Shown: positions 1 to 5,776, numbered from the stretch's first letter. The stretch is DNA of 6,374 nt from Candidatus Roizmanbacteria bacterium (GCA_024653985.1 JANLIS010000045.1:1-6374), one strand, 5' to 3'. A program made the numbers and translations. Notes: generated by a model not told the origin, from the letters alone.

Positions 1-12
1 GCACTTTAGCTT

Positions 13-87
13 GCCTGGATAGCTCAGCGGTAGAGCAGCTGTTTTGTAAACAGCAGGTCCGCAGTTCAAATCTGCGTCCAGGCTCCA
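13..87 (+). tRNA. tRNA-Thr (anticodon TGT)
   Basis: Complete cloverleaf. The acceptor strands GCCTGGA (13-19) and TCCAGGC (77-83) pair perfectly. The D stem is GCTC/GAGC, the anticodon stem GCTGT/ACAGC encloses the loop TTTGTAA with anticodon TGT (45-47), and the T arm is CGCAG-TTCAAAT-CTGCG. The discriminator is T84 and the CCA end (85-87) is encoded. It reads ACA threonine codons by standard pairing. It is followed after one base by tRNA-Arg, so the two are surely co-transcribed. The promoter lies before the window. Confidence 0.97.
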
Positions 88-88
88 A

Positions 89-160
89 GAGGCCATAGTT
101 CAACGGATAGAATAGATCTCTTCTAAAGATCTGATGGCAGTCCGATTCTGCCTGGCCTCA
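89..160 (+). tRNA. tRNA-Arg (anticodon TCT)
   Basis: Complete cloverleaf. The acceptor GAGGCCA (89-95) pairs perfectly with TGGCCTC (153-159). The D stem is GTTC/GAAT with one G-T pair, the anticodon stem GATCT/AGATC encloses CTTCTAA with anticodon TCT (122-124), and the T arm is GGCAG-TCCGATT-CTGCC. The discriminator is A160. Unlike its neighbour it has no encoded CCA, since CAA follows, so the end must be added by CCA nucleotidyltransferase. It reads AGA arginine codons. A minus-strand relic gene stops five bases beyond its 3' end, and tRNA 3' ends are frequent insertion points. Confidence 0.96.
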
Positions 161-164
161 CAAA

Positions 165-426
165 TTATATTAATTTACAATAAGTGTTGAAGCGACCATT
201 GCCACAATAAATAGTAGCCCAACCTTGTAAAGCCATTCTATTTGGACTTCGTGCATCTTTAATCATTCTCAAGGAATATGAGAAATCATAGTTTTCTCTA
301 ATATTTTCCCACTTCGTTATTTTTTCGGATGGTTGCATCAATTCCTGCCATCAACGCATTTCCTGTCCTTGATACAATATGGTAACCAATTTTTTGAGCA
401 AAATTTCCTTTAAATTCAGGAGTCAT
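165..426 (-). pseudogene. Small unknown gene split by a one-base frameshift
   Basis: Two overlapping minus-strand frames together read like one small protein. The first (426-298, 42 aa) starts MTPEFKGNFAQKIGYHIVSR and stops at TAG. The second (338-165, 57 aa) carries WENIRENYDFSYSLR and ends in GNGRFNTYCKLI before TAA. Removing one A from the A6 run of the coding strand (T6 at 320-325 on +) joins them into a protein of about 86 aa. Alternatively the second frame is its own gene: ATG at 338 has AGGA a few bases upstream, inside the first frame. I recognise no family. It lies between the EamA permease gene and the tRNA-Arg gene and could be an insertion relic, a sequencing indel or two coupled small ORFs. 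The rest of the 161-506 stretch shows nothing else I can name. Confidence 0.35.
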
Positions 427-506
427 AACCTATAGTCTATCAAATGACGCATATTTATTCAATCAATAACTAACTTGTTCCAATTTCGTATTTGATGGGT
501 CACAAC

Positions 507-1370
507 TTATCTCGTCAACTGAATCGCCGCCCAAATCATAATTGCGGTTGATAAAAAACGGATTGCATAAATTTTTAAAGTATGCTTTTCAAGCAACTTT
601 GGTGCAAAAATAGAAAATAAAAATGCAAAGATCATTGAGAATGGCATGACCATTATCAAAGAAGCAATACTATAGTTACCTTCATAAGATTTATTGGCGG
701 CAAAAATACTTACAGTAAAAAATATCCCCATTAATGCAACAGGCATAATATGTGCCAAATCTAATTTTTTTATATCTTTTTTAAATAATGTTATTGTAGG
801 AATAAGAAAAACAAAATTGATTACTGCAATCCAAAGGTTGGTTGTCCACAAACTATTATTCATTAAAACTGCTTTTGTTAAAGCACTATTAATTGCTGAA
901 AATAAAACCGTTAATATACCAATCGCAATCGTGACTTTAAAAAATGATTTAAGAGTAAATTTCTCATCTAAGGAAGTCAAAACTCCAGCAATAACAATGA
1001 GACCAACAAAGAATAATTTATATGTTGGAAACCTATCACCAAAAAAAAGAAAGCCAATTAAAAGTGTGAAGATATTTCTAAAATTATAAAGCGGCATAAA
1101 TACTGACACATCAAGTTTGGCATTGGAGAAAATGTAAAAAATTGTGTTAAGAGTTGCAACAAAAGCCGTTAAAATAATTAGTGTCCATCCGTTTGGTAAA
1201 GTTGCATGATAATAAATAGCTGGCGGGATCGTAAACAATAAAGTAACGGCAGTTAGTAAAAAATTAAATAACCAGGGATTTGAAATTGAATGCCTGCTCG
1301 TTAATTTTGCCGTTATAACAAATAAACCTGATACTGCAGCTCCGATCCAAGCATATATATAAAAAGGCAT
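507..1370 (-). CDS. EamA/DMT-superfamily permease
   Basis: Integral inner-membrane transporter of 287 aa, the usual size for ten-helix drug/metabolite transporters of the EamA type. Hydrophobic segments run throughout, and the two inverted halves are visible: the first half ends in the typical VSVFMPLYN...FFGDRF stretch (residues 88-114), and the second half repeats it as YSIASLIMVMPFS...LLEKH (233-263). The charged loop around residues 196-204 separates helices of the second half. The substrate cannot be read from sequence; family members export amino acids, metabolites or nucleotide sugars. The ATG at 1370 lies 13 bases after the mltG stop codon with no Shine-Dalgarno site, so translation probably depends on coupling to mltG. 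The stop is TAA. Confidence 0.88.
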   Translation of the reverse strand: MPFYIYAWIGAAVSGLFVITAKLTSRHSISNPWLFNFLLTAVTLLFTIPPAIYYHATLPNGWTLIILTAFVATLNTIFYIFSNAKLDVSVFMPLYNFRNIFTLLIGFLFFGDRFPTYKLFFVGLIVIAGVLTSLDEKFTLKSFFKVTIAIGILTVLFSAINSALTKAVLMNNSLWTTNLWIAVINFVFLIPTITLFKKDIKKLDLAHIMPVALMGIFFTVSIFAANKSYEGNYSIASLIMVMPFSMIFAFLFSIFAPKLLEKHTLKIYAIRFLSTAIMIWAAIQLTR

Positions 1371-1383
1371 AGTCTGAATTATA

Positions 1384-2352
1384 TCAGTTCAAATACTTTT
1401 TAATGTTTTGAAGATGATCTTCGTAGGTTTCGGCGCAATGGATCTGCTTGAAATGATCATGGAGATAAAAAAGGCAGTCAGTCTCTTCCGGATTTAATGC
1501 CGCATCAATATAATCGATGTTTGGACTGCATATTGGTGTAGGCGGTAAGCCCTTATGAAGATAAGAGTTATATGGGGAATTATTTTTTTGCTCCTTAAGA
1601 TCAATAGCTCCCCACCATTTTCCTTCACTGTTTTTTCCTAGCGTGTATTGCATAGTGGCATCAATTTGAAGCGGCATTCCTTTATCTAAGCGGTTCCAAA
1701 TGATTCCCGAGATAACCTTCATGTCATTTTTCCCGGCCGCCTCACGAGCAATCAGAGAAGCAATCTTGAGTCCTGTAACCCAACGGATATTGGCTTCAAC
1801 ATATTTATCAGCCAGTGGCGTAAATTTTTCGTTGAATCGATTAATTAGTCGTTTTGCTACATGCTCTCCACTTTCATCTATAGGTATTAAGTAGGTGTCC
1901 GGATAATAGACACCTTCAAAATATTCCGGGGCTGTATCGGTATAAACCGTATTCCATTTTTTTAAGTCATTTTCGCTCCAACCTAAGGCATCAGTCAAAA
2001 TTTCCCCAACTTGCTCTTTACGAAGACAGCTTGAATAACTAACCCAAACTAAATCAGGTTTTCCGTTTATTTTCTTAAAAACATCTAATGCCCACATAGC
2101 TTTACTTAATCTATATCCACCCGGCTTTATTTCATTTAGAAAGACAAATGTATTGAAATAGTATTCAACAACTTTATTTTTTTTAATAAATTTTTCTGTC
2201 TCCAGTTTTTGTACAAGATCAAAACCGTCTTGATTTTTTGGAATAATAAAAATTTCTACTTCTTTATTCTTTCCTACCGGCCCAAAATAATACCAATAAA
2301 ATGGAGAGGTAATTAATACAATAAGCAATATTAATATAAATACTTTTTTCAT
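1384..2352 (-). CDS. mltG: Endolytic murein transglycosylase MltG (YceG-like)
   Basis: Membrane-anchored lytic transglycosylase that cleaves nascent peptidoglycan strands near the membrane and is thought to set glycan chain length. The protein has 322 aa, near the normal 320-350. Residues 2-22 form one transmembrane anchor. The YceG domain follows with its known signatures: FEGVYYPDTYLI (145-156), the catalytic-glutamate helix ASLIAREAAG with E204 as the likely catalytic residue, GIIWNRLDKGMPLQIDATMQY (216-236), and the SPYNSY..GLPPTPI segment (259-274). The start ATG at 2352 is chosen because the anchor begins there. A possible GAGGA ribosome site lies 13 bases upstream, which is too far for a normal spacing. 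It stands in a minus-strand operon between a repeat ORF and an EamA permease gene. The stop is TGA, which argues that TGA is not reassigned here. Confidence 0.95.
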   Translation of the reverse strand: MKKVFILILLIVLITSPFYWYYFGPVGKNKEVEIFIIPKNQDGFDLVQKLETEKFIKKNKVVEYYFNTFVFLNEIKPGGYRLSKAMWALDVFKKINGKPDLVWVSYSSCLRKEQVGEILTDALGWSENDLKKWNTVYTDTAPEYFEGVYYPDTYLIPIDESGEHVAKRLINRFNEKFTPLADKYVEANIRWVTGLKIASLIAREAAGKNDMKVISGIIWNRLDKGMPLQIDATMQYTLGKNSEGKWWGAIDLKEQKNNSPYNSYLHKGLPPTPICSPNIDYIDAALNPEETDCLFYLHDHFKQIHCAETYEDHLQNIKKYLN

Positions 2353-2373
2353 ATATAACTTGTATTCCTCTGC

Positions 2374-2565
2374 TTATTGACCACCAGATTTAGGCAACTG
2401 GGCTTTTTGAGCACCCTCAATCAAACTTCCCGCCGTTGGAGTCATTCCTTCTGAATTAACCCCAGGCTTCCGATTTCCTTCGCCGGAAATGGTTGCACGC
2501 TTCTTATTAACAGGCAACTGGGCTTTTTGAGCACCCTCAATCAAACTTGTTGCAGTTGGAGTCAC
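2374..2565 (-). CDS. Short repeat ORF upstream of mltG
   Basis: The frame encodes two nearly equal 40-residue units sharing TPTA-SLIEGAQKAQLP, and GVNS-(E/Q)G before it. The only canonical start in frame is GTG at 2565 (63 aa), but that lies inside the first repeat. The frame stays open to 2622, just after a TAA, and the first repeat unit begins at 2616 without any ATG, GTG or TTG. The gene may therefore be the truncated end of a longer repeat protein, or use a rare start such as ATT or ATA. The sequence is hydrophilic, without cysteines, membrane segment or signal peptide, and rich in G, A, Q, P and K, as in linker or surface-repeat material. The stop lies 21 bases before mltG, so they probably share an mRNA. 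I recognise no family. Confidence 0.45.
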   Translation of the reverse strand: MTPTATSLIEGAQKAQLPVNKKRATISGEGNRKPGVNSEGMTPTAGSLIEGAQKAQLPKSGGQ

Positions 2566-2616
2566 TCCTTGTGAATTAACCCCAGATGATCTTTCTCCCT
2601 CACCTATAATTGATGC
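2377..2616 (-). repeat. Two tandem 120-bp units (40 codons each)
   Basis: Unit A spans 2616-2497 and unit B 2496-2377 in coding order. The period is exactly 120 bp, so the reading frame is kept. The block GGCAACTGGGCTTTTTGAGC is identical in both (2393-2412 and 2513-2532 on +). Many differences lie in the part encoding the variable segment (ERSSG versus NRKPG), which fits an old in-frame duplication under protein-level constraint. Confidence 0.85.
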
Positions 2617-2671
2617 TATATTTTAAAAAATAATTTTTAATACTTAATATTATCATACTTTAACTAAAAAG

Positions 2672-2736
2672 GCTTTGAACCCCCGGGGTTCGAAAATTTT
2701 GTCCCTCTTTTTAAAAAAGATAAAATATCAGGATGA
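2672..2736 (+). repeat. 65-bp dispersed direct repeat, copy 1
   Basis: This stretch is identical to 5231-5295 over all 65 bases and in the same orientation; the base on each side differs. It contains three short palindrome-like segments in a row: GAACCCCCGGGGTTC, AAAATTTT, and TCTTTTTAAAAAAGA. Copy 1 begins directly after the end (2738) of the minus-strand four-cysteine gene and lies before the start region of the repeat ORF and mltG. On the minus strand its GC hairpin is followed five bases later by TTTTT (2665-2669), so this copy could act as a weak terminator; copy 2 lacks that T-run. Confidence 0.9.
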
Positions 2737-2737
2737 G

Positions 2738-3100
2738 TTATTGTCTTGGTGGCTTATAAGTAAAAATGTTGGTGAGTTTTATTTTTTGATTCCTCATTAA
2801 TATTAGCACATCTCCTCTTTGAAATCCGTCGTCTGTTTTTTTGTTTACAACGAATCGCCCTTCGATTCCACCATTAATAAAGGGTTTATGCTCACTACCA
2901 AATGGCAAAAACTCTTCTTCGGAATCTCTGTTTTCACGAAGTGCATTAATTGCAGCTATTACACCAATCCCGCAAACATGAAAAAAACATGCCCGTGGCG
3001 TTGCTTCTTCACTATCACCAGGAATTCCTGATAAATAGAATGGCCTTCCTCTCATTTCATCAACTGGATTTTGATAACAATCTTCACAAGTGACATTCAT
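2738..3100 (-). CDS. Hypothetical four-cysteine protein
   Basis: Soluble protein of 120 aa with no signal peptide or membrane helix. Four cysteines sit at C5, C8 (CEDC), C38 and C43 (CFFHVC). The CxxC plus Cx4C layout could bind zinc or an iron-sulfur cluster, but that is inference. The C-terminal half (residues 70-120) is likely beta-rich and contains GRFVVNKK and GDVLILMRN. It is the second gene of a two-gene minus-strand unit: its ATG lies 24 bases after the stop of another four-cysteine gene, without a visible Shine-Dalgarno site. The last codons abut the 65-bp repeat, so part of the 3' end may have been set by that element. I recognise no family. Confidence 0.65.
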   Translation of the reverse strand: MNVTCEDCYQNPVDEMRGRPFYLSGIPGDSEEATPRACFFHVCGIGVIAAINALRENRDSEEEFLPFGSEHKPFINGGIEGRFVVNKKTDDGFQRGDVLILMRNQKIKLTNIFTYKPPRQ

Positions 3101-3124
3101 ATTGAAAAATTAATATTTTAAAAC

Positions 3125-3400
3125 TTATCCAACTCTAAATAATTTATATCCCAAATCATCCGTTGCTGAACAGTCTGAAGTTGAATATGTTCCAAAATCA
3201 TATACTTGAGTTTCATTTTCCGCGTCTTGGAAAACCGCTTTACATTTTCCATAAACAGGAAGCCTACTGCCCCCCCTAAGAGCTAATTTTTGATTATAAG
3301 TTTGTTTTGCTTCTTGTTCTTGTGCAACTGGAGAATTTGGATTTATTGGTGTTGCCTGTTCTCCATTAAACCAAATACAATTTCCACATTTTTCTCTCAT
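3125..3400 (-). CDS. Small four-cysteine hypothetical protein
   Basis: Protein of 91 aa with C5 and C8 in CGNCIWF at the N-terminus, C53 in YGKCKA and C77 in TSDCSA. The C-x2-C ... G-K-C ... D-C order loosely recalls high-potential iron-sulfur proteins, but spacing differs (44 and 23 residues between later cysteines), so I assign only a probable metal-binding or Cys4 fold. A polar stretch at residues 13-34 rich in P, N, Q and E separates the first pair from the rest. No signal peptide is seen. The ATG at 3400 is supported by a strong promoter whose -10 box ends six bases before it, implying a leaderless transcript shared with the downstream four-cysteine gene. It is divergent from degV. Confidence 0.7.
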   Translation of the reverse strand: MREKCGNCIWFNGEQATPINPNSPVAQEQEAKQTYNQKLALRGGSRLPVYGKCKAVFQDAENETQVYDFGTYSTSDCSATDDLGYKLFRVG

Positions 3401-3406
3401 TTTCCA

Positions 3407-3435
3407 ATTATATACTATAGGTTGTTACTTGACAA
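3407..3435 (-). promoter_or_regulatory. Promoter of the four-cysteine gene pair, leaderless
   Basis: Read on the minus strand: -35 TTGTCA (3435-3430), a 17-base spacer, and a perfect -10 TATAAT (3412-3407). Only six bases (TGGAAA) separate the -10 box from the ATG at 3400, so transcription should start at the A of the start codon. No ribosome binding site could fit, which predicts a leaderless mRNA. Confidence 0.75.
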
Positions 3436-3499
3436 TTGAAGTTTGGTGTTTGGAAAAAAACAAGGTCATATTTTAGAGATAATCGCTTTATAGTGCTCT

Positions 3500-3531
3500 T
3501 TGCCTGAATTTTGGATTTGATGTAATATAAT
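3500..3531 (+). promoter_or_regulatory. Probable promoter of degV
   Basis: TTGCCT (3500-3505) lies 17 bases before TAATAT (3523-3528), and an overlapping TATAAT sits at 3526-3531. Either -10 places the transcription start at about 3535-3539, next to the ATG at 3539 and after the in-frame ATG at 3530. This both suggests a leaderless or near-leaderless mRNA and favours the later start codon. There is no Shine-Dalgarno site upstream of either ATG. Confidence 0.55.
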
Positions 3532-3538
3532 GTTATTG

Positions 3539-4366
3539 ATGCTAAAAGAAACCAGCGTTGTCACCGATTCTACAGCTTCCATTCCTCCAAGCTTAGCTCA
3601 GGAAAAAAATATTGATGTTGTCCCGGCCTTGATTACTTTTGGAAACATAACATATAGGGACGGAGTGGACTTAGAAATGCAAAAGTTTATGGAGATGTTG
3701 AAAGAAGCATCGGTTCTCCCGACTACCGCCGCGCCTTCTCCTCAAGAATTTATCACTTGCTACAAACGGCATCCCGGAGGCATTGTTTCTGTTCATGCCG
3801 GAAGCGCTTTTTCCGCTCTTCATAGTGTTGCTAAAACAGCTGCCAAGGAAATAGGAGGGAGGGTTAATGTGGTTGATTCGGGGACCACAACCTTAGCACT
3901 TGGTTTTATGGTAATGAGGGCGGCTGATTTGGCAATGCAGGGTACAACACCCGATCAGATACTAGATGAACTGGAGAACATGAAAGGACGGACAACTGTG
4001 ATGGCAGCTTTCGACACATTAGAATATGCGAAAAAAGGTGGACGGATAAGTTATTTGGAAGCCCAACTTGGCAGTCTAATACAGATAAAACCCATTCTAG
4101 AAATAAAAGATAACAAAATTGGTGTAATAGAAAGACCGAGAACAAGAAATAAATCATTGGATAGAATAGTTGAACTAACAGAAGCTCTTGGACCCTTGGA
4201 ACAAGTAGGTGTTCTTCATGCTGATACTCCCCAGGTCGCAGAAAACATTGCTGGACAAATTAGAAGATTTCATCAGGGTGATATTATGATAGGAAACATC
4301 GGTCCGGCTTTAACCATTCATGGAGGACCAGGAATCATTGGCGTTGCCGCCGTAAAAAAACAATAA
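3539..4366 (+). CDS. DegV family fatty-acid-binding protein
   Basis: DegV proteins bind a fatty acid between two domains; in Firmicutes the FakB members present it to the kinase FakA for phosphorylation. This one has 275 aa from the ATG at 3539, the usual length. Signatures from the N-terminus: VVTDSTASIP (start of the alpha/beta domain), PALITFGNITYRDG, LPTTAAPSPQEF corresponding to the family's TSQPS segment, VHAGSAFSALHSVAKTAA, NVVDSGTTTLALG, the FDTLEYAKKGGRIS hallmark (about residues 158-171), and NIGPALTIHGGPGIIGVAA near the end. An in-frame ATG at 3530 would add three residues, but it overlaps the -10 box, so I prefer 3539. No DAK-type kinase partner gene is in the window. It is monocistronic as far as visible, and richer in GC than the NYN gene after it. 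The 150 bases after its stop show no terminator. Confidence 0.92.
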   Translation: MLKETSVVTDSTASIPPSLAQEKNIDVVPALITFGNITYRDGVDLEMQKFMEMLKEASVLPTTAAPSPQEFITCYKRHPGGIVSVHAGSAFSALHSVAKTAAKEIGGRVNVVDSGTTTLALGFMVMRAADLAMQGTTPDQILDELENMKGRTTVMAAFDTLEYAKKGGRISYLEAQLGSLIQIKPILEIKDNKIGVIERPRTRNKSLDRIVELTEALGPLEQVGVLHADTPQVAENIAGQIRRFHQGDIMIGNIGPALTIHGGPGIIGVAAVKKQ

Positions 4367-4516
4367 CTTAAAAAGCTTCATCATGGCCTTTGTTTTAATT
4401 AATCCATACAGCTCAGTCAAACCCTCCTCATGTGGCATATCAACGATTTAACATTATCATATTGCTCCGTTTAAGCTGTTTTGTTGGCTATAACCTACTG
4501 AAAAAAATAATTTAGT

Positions 4517-5086
4517 GTGATAGTTTTATTTACAGTGAAAGAAAATTATAAAATTTTATTAAAAGGAAAAACGACTGTATTTGTTGACTGGGCTAATGTT
4601 TACGGTTGGAAAAAATCATTAAAAAAAGAGGTTGACCCAAAAAAACTATATAAATACTTTAAGAGTTATCACAAAGTAAAATCTATTAATTTCTATTTTG
4701 GTACCGATAATAATTCTAAATCAATCGATTTTTTAAATGTAATGAGAAAAATTGGTTATGTAATTATTACGAAGCCGGTTAAATATATCACTTTAGCAAT
4801 TATTAACAATCAAAAGGTTTTCCGTCGTAAGTGTGATTTTGACATGGAAATTTCTATCGACGTTCATAAATGTATCGAAGAAGACTATAGAAGCTTTATT
4901 TTTTTATCCGGAGATGGTGATTTTGAACCATTGTATAGATTATTAATTCAATTACACAAACAGGTTGTCATAATTTATGCACACGGCCATTTAGGTAAAG
5001 AAATATGGGAAGTCAAAAATGGAATTTATAAGAAAGCAGTTGACGGTCTAAAAACAGATTTGTTCCTTAAAAAAAATGCCCCCTAA
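4517..5086 (+). CDS. NYN-domain (DUF88/LabA-like) PIN-fold nuclease
   Basis: The 189-aa protein carries a NYN domain, a PIN-related fold usually acting as a metal-dependent RNase. The expected acidic residues are present: D24 in TVFVDWANVYGW, D107 and D109 in RRKCDFDMEISIDV with D115, and D133/D135 in FLSGDGDFEPL. The C-terminal part (VVIIYAHGHLGKEIWEV) forms the usual last strand and helix. The target is unknown. The start is uncertain: GTG at 4517 follows AATAAT (4506-4511) by five bases, resembling the leaderless arrangement at degV, while GTG at 4535 would give 183 aa and still keep the domain. The gene is notably more AT-rich and lysine/isoleucine-rich than degV, which may mean a separate origin. 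It is unpaired; no antitoxin-sized partner is adjacent. Its last codons overlap a terminator read from the other strand. Confidence 0.85.
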   Translation: MIVLFTVKENYKILLKGKTTVFVDWANVYGWKKSLKKEVDPKKLYKYFKSYHKVKSINFYFGTDNNSKSIDFLNVMRKIGYVIITKPVKYITLAIINNQKVFRRKCDFDMEISIDVHKCIEEDYRSFIFLSGDGDFEPLYRLLIQLHKQVVIIYAHGHLGKEIWEVKNGIYKKAVDGLKTDLFLKKNAP

Positions 5087-5102
5087 CAAATTTGTCAGGG
5101 GC
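5069..5102 (-). terminator. Rho-independent terminator for minus-strand transcripts
   Basis: On the minus strand GCCCC-TGACAAATTTGTTA-GGGGGC folds into a GC stem (5102-5078) with an inner paired segment, followed by A then eight T (5076-5069). On the + strand the hairpin lacks a T-run, so it is one-directional. It would end the transcript coming from the GIY-YIG, tRNA-Glu and FtsK-gamma genes, after reading through the second 65-bp repeat, and it lies inside the 3' end of the convergent NYN gene. Confidence 0.8.
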
Positions 5103-5230
5103 GCGATTAAATATAATATAACAAACCGTAAGATTTCTGTCAAACTGAATTTTCTGGAAAAAGCCAAAGTCAAATTTTGAAGATTACACTTTAATTAATT
5201 AAAGTTTTTATACGATGAAGGTAGGAATCA

Positions 5231-5295
5231 GCTTTGAACCCCCGGGGTTCGAAAATTTTGTCCCTCTTTTTAAAAAAGATAAAATATCAGGATGA
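5231..5295 (+). repeat. 65-bp dispersed direct repeat, copy 2
   Basis: Identical to 2672-2736. Together the two copies bracket 2.5 kb carrying the four-cysteine genes, degV and the NYN gene. Here the repeat leads in frame on the + strand into a nuclease C-terminal fragment (next entry). It lies in the 270-base stretch between the NYN gene and the FtsK-gamma ORF; the part from 5103 to 5230 holds nothing I can identify. A 26-codon frame starting at ATG 5215 runs through the repeat but shows no sign of being a gene. Confidence 0.9.
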
Positions 5296-5353
5296 ATTGT
5301 TGAATGCGGAAAAATCTGCTAAAGAATTAAGGTTGAGAATATGGAAAAATTAA
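5279..5353 (+). pseudogene. C-terminal fragment of a staphylococcal nuclease-like protein
   Basis: The frame reads IKYQDELLNAEKSAKELRLR followed by IWKN and TAA. This matches the family pattern at the end of thermonuclease (SNase) domains, Y-x3-L-x2-A-E-x2-A-K-x4-G-I-W, with the usual glycine replaced by arginine. Only the last 24 residues are seen. The frame is open upstream through the 65-bp repeat, but that part does not look like the SNase barrel, and a TAG at 5222-5224 closes it. There is no start codon of its own, so it is a remnant. The first codons belong to the repeat itself. The other repeat copy continues with D-E-L-L-S, similar for a few codons, before diverging. Its stop lies three bases from the stop of the convergent FtsK-gamma ORF. 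Confidence 0.45.
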
Positions 5354-5356
5354 CTT

Positions 5357-5701
5357 TTATTTTTTAATAACATCTCTCGGCTTTGCGCCTTCAGCTATTC
5401 CAACATATCCAGCTTCTTCAAGTTGGTCTAGTAGTCGAGCCGCTCTGGCATATCCAAGTGATAGCTTTCGTTGAAGTAGAGATGAACTTATCTGATCATA
5501 TTCTTTTATAATTTCAATGGCTTTATTAAATAATGGATCACGGTTGAAATTACCATTTTTGGATTTTAACCTAAGAATTTTTTCTTTATTAATTTTTAAC
5601 CCAAGTTTTTTATCATTTATTATATATTCTAGTTTTATGAGTTGTTCGGTAATACCATTTGCCCGAGCACTCCCAATATTAAATTCTTTTTGTATATCCA
5701 A
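5357..5701 (-). CDS. Stand-alone FtsK gamma-domain (winged-helix) protein
   Basis: Residues 55-112 match the gamma domain at the C-terminus of FtsK/SpoIIIE translocases: DPLFNKAIEIIKEY, then SSLLQRKLSLGYARAARLLD (the helix-turn-helix that reads KOPS-type DNA sites), QLEEAGYVG and AEGAKPRDV. The motor and membrane domains of FtsK are absent and would need to be elsewhere. The first 45 residues resemble a second, weaker copy of the same fold (IQKEFNIGSARANGITEQLI), so the protein may hold two tandem winged helices. The start TTG at 5701 has no ribosome site, and the frame is open upstream to a TGA at about 5735; the residues there (STIKIL) fit the first domain, so the true start or an original longer gene may lie upstream. 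A DNA-binding role is inferred. It could also be the remnant end of an ftsK gene. Confidence 0.7.
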   Translation of the reverse strand: MDIQKEFNIGSARANGITEQLIKLEYIINDKKLGLKINKEKILRLKSKNGNFNRDPLFNKAIEIIKEYDQISSSLLQRKLSLGYARAARLLDQLEEAGYVGIAEGAKPRDVIKK

Positions 5702-5776
5702 GATTTTTATCGTGGATTTTTTCGAAAGATTAAATCATATAGCGGGGAGCTTTGGAGGTTTAGCTTTAGCGAAAGA

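Noticed and set aside
1384..2352. Alternative genetic code with TGA as glycine
   Set aside because: mltG ends at TGA at its expected length and no gene contains an internal TGA.
2699..2730. A possible + strand promoter TTGTCC-17-TAAAAT inside the 65-bp repeat
   Set aside because: No + strand gene follows copy 1, and copy 2 leads only into a nuclease fragment without a start codon, so the match is probably chance in AT-rich DNA.
4310..4438. A minus-strand frame of 42 codons starting MPHEEGLTELYGLIK, overlapping the end of degV
   Set aside because: The first half looks protein-like, but the rest is antisense to degV, there is no ribosome site or promoter, and I know no family. It may be a relic but cannot be supported.
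5215..5295. A 26-codon + strand frame through the second 65-bp repeat
   Set aside because: Translation of the palindromic repeat gives a proline- and glycine-rich peptide; copy 1 has no start codon in the same frame, so coding is not conserved.
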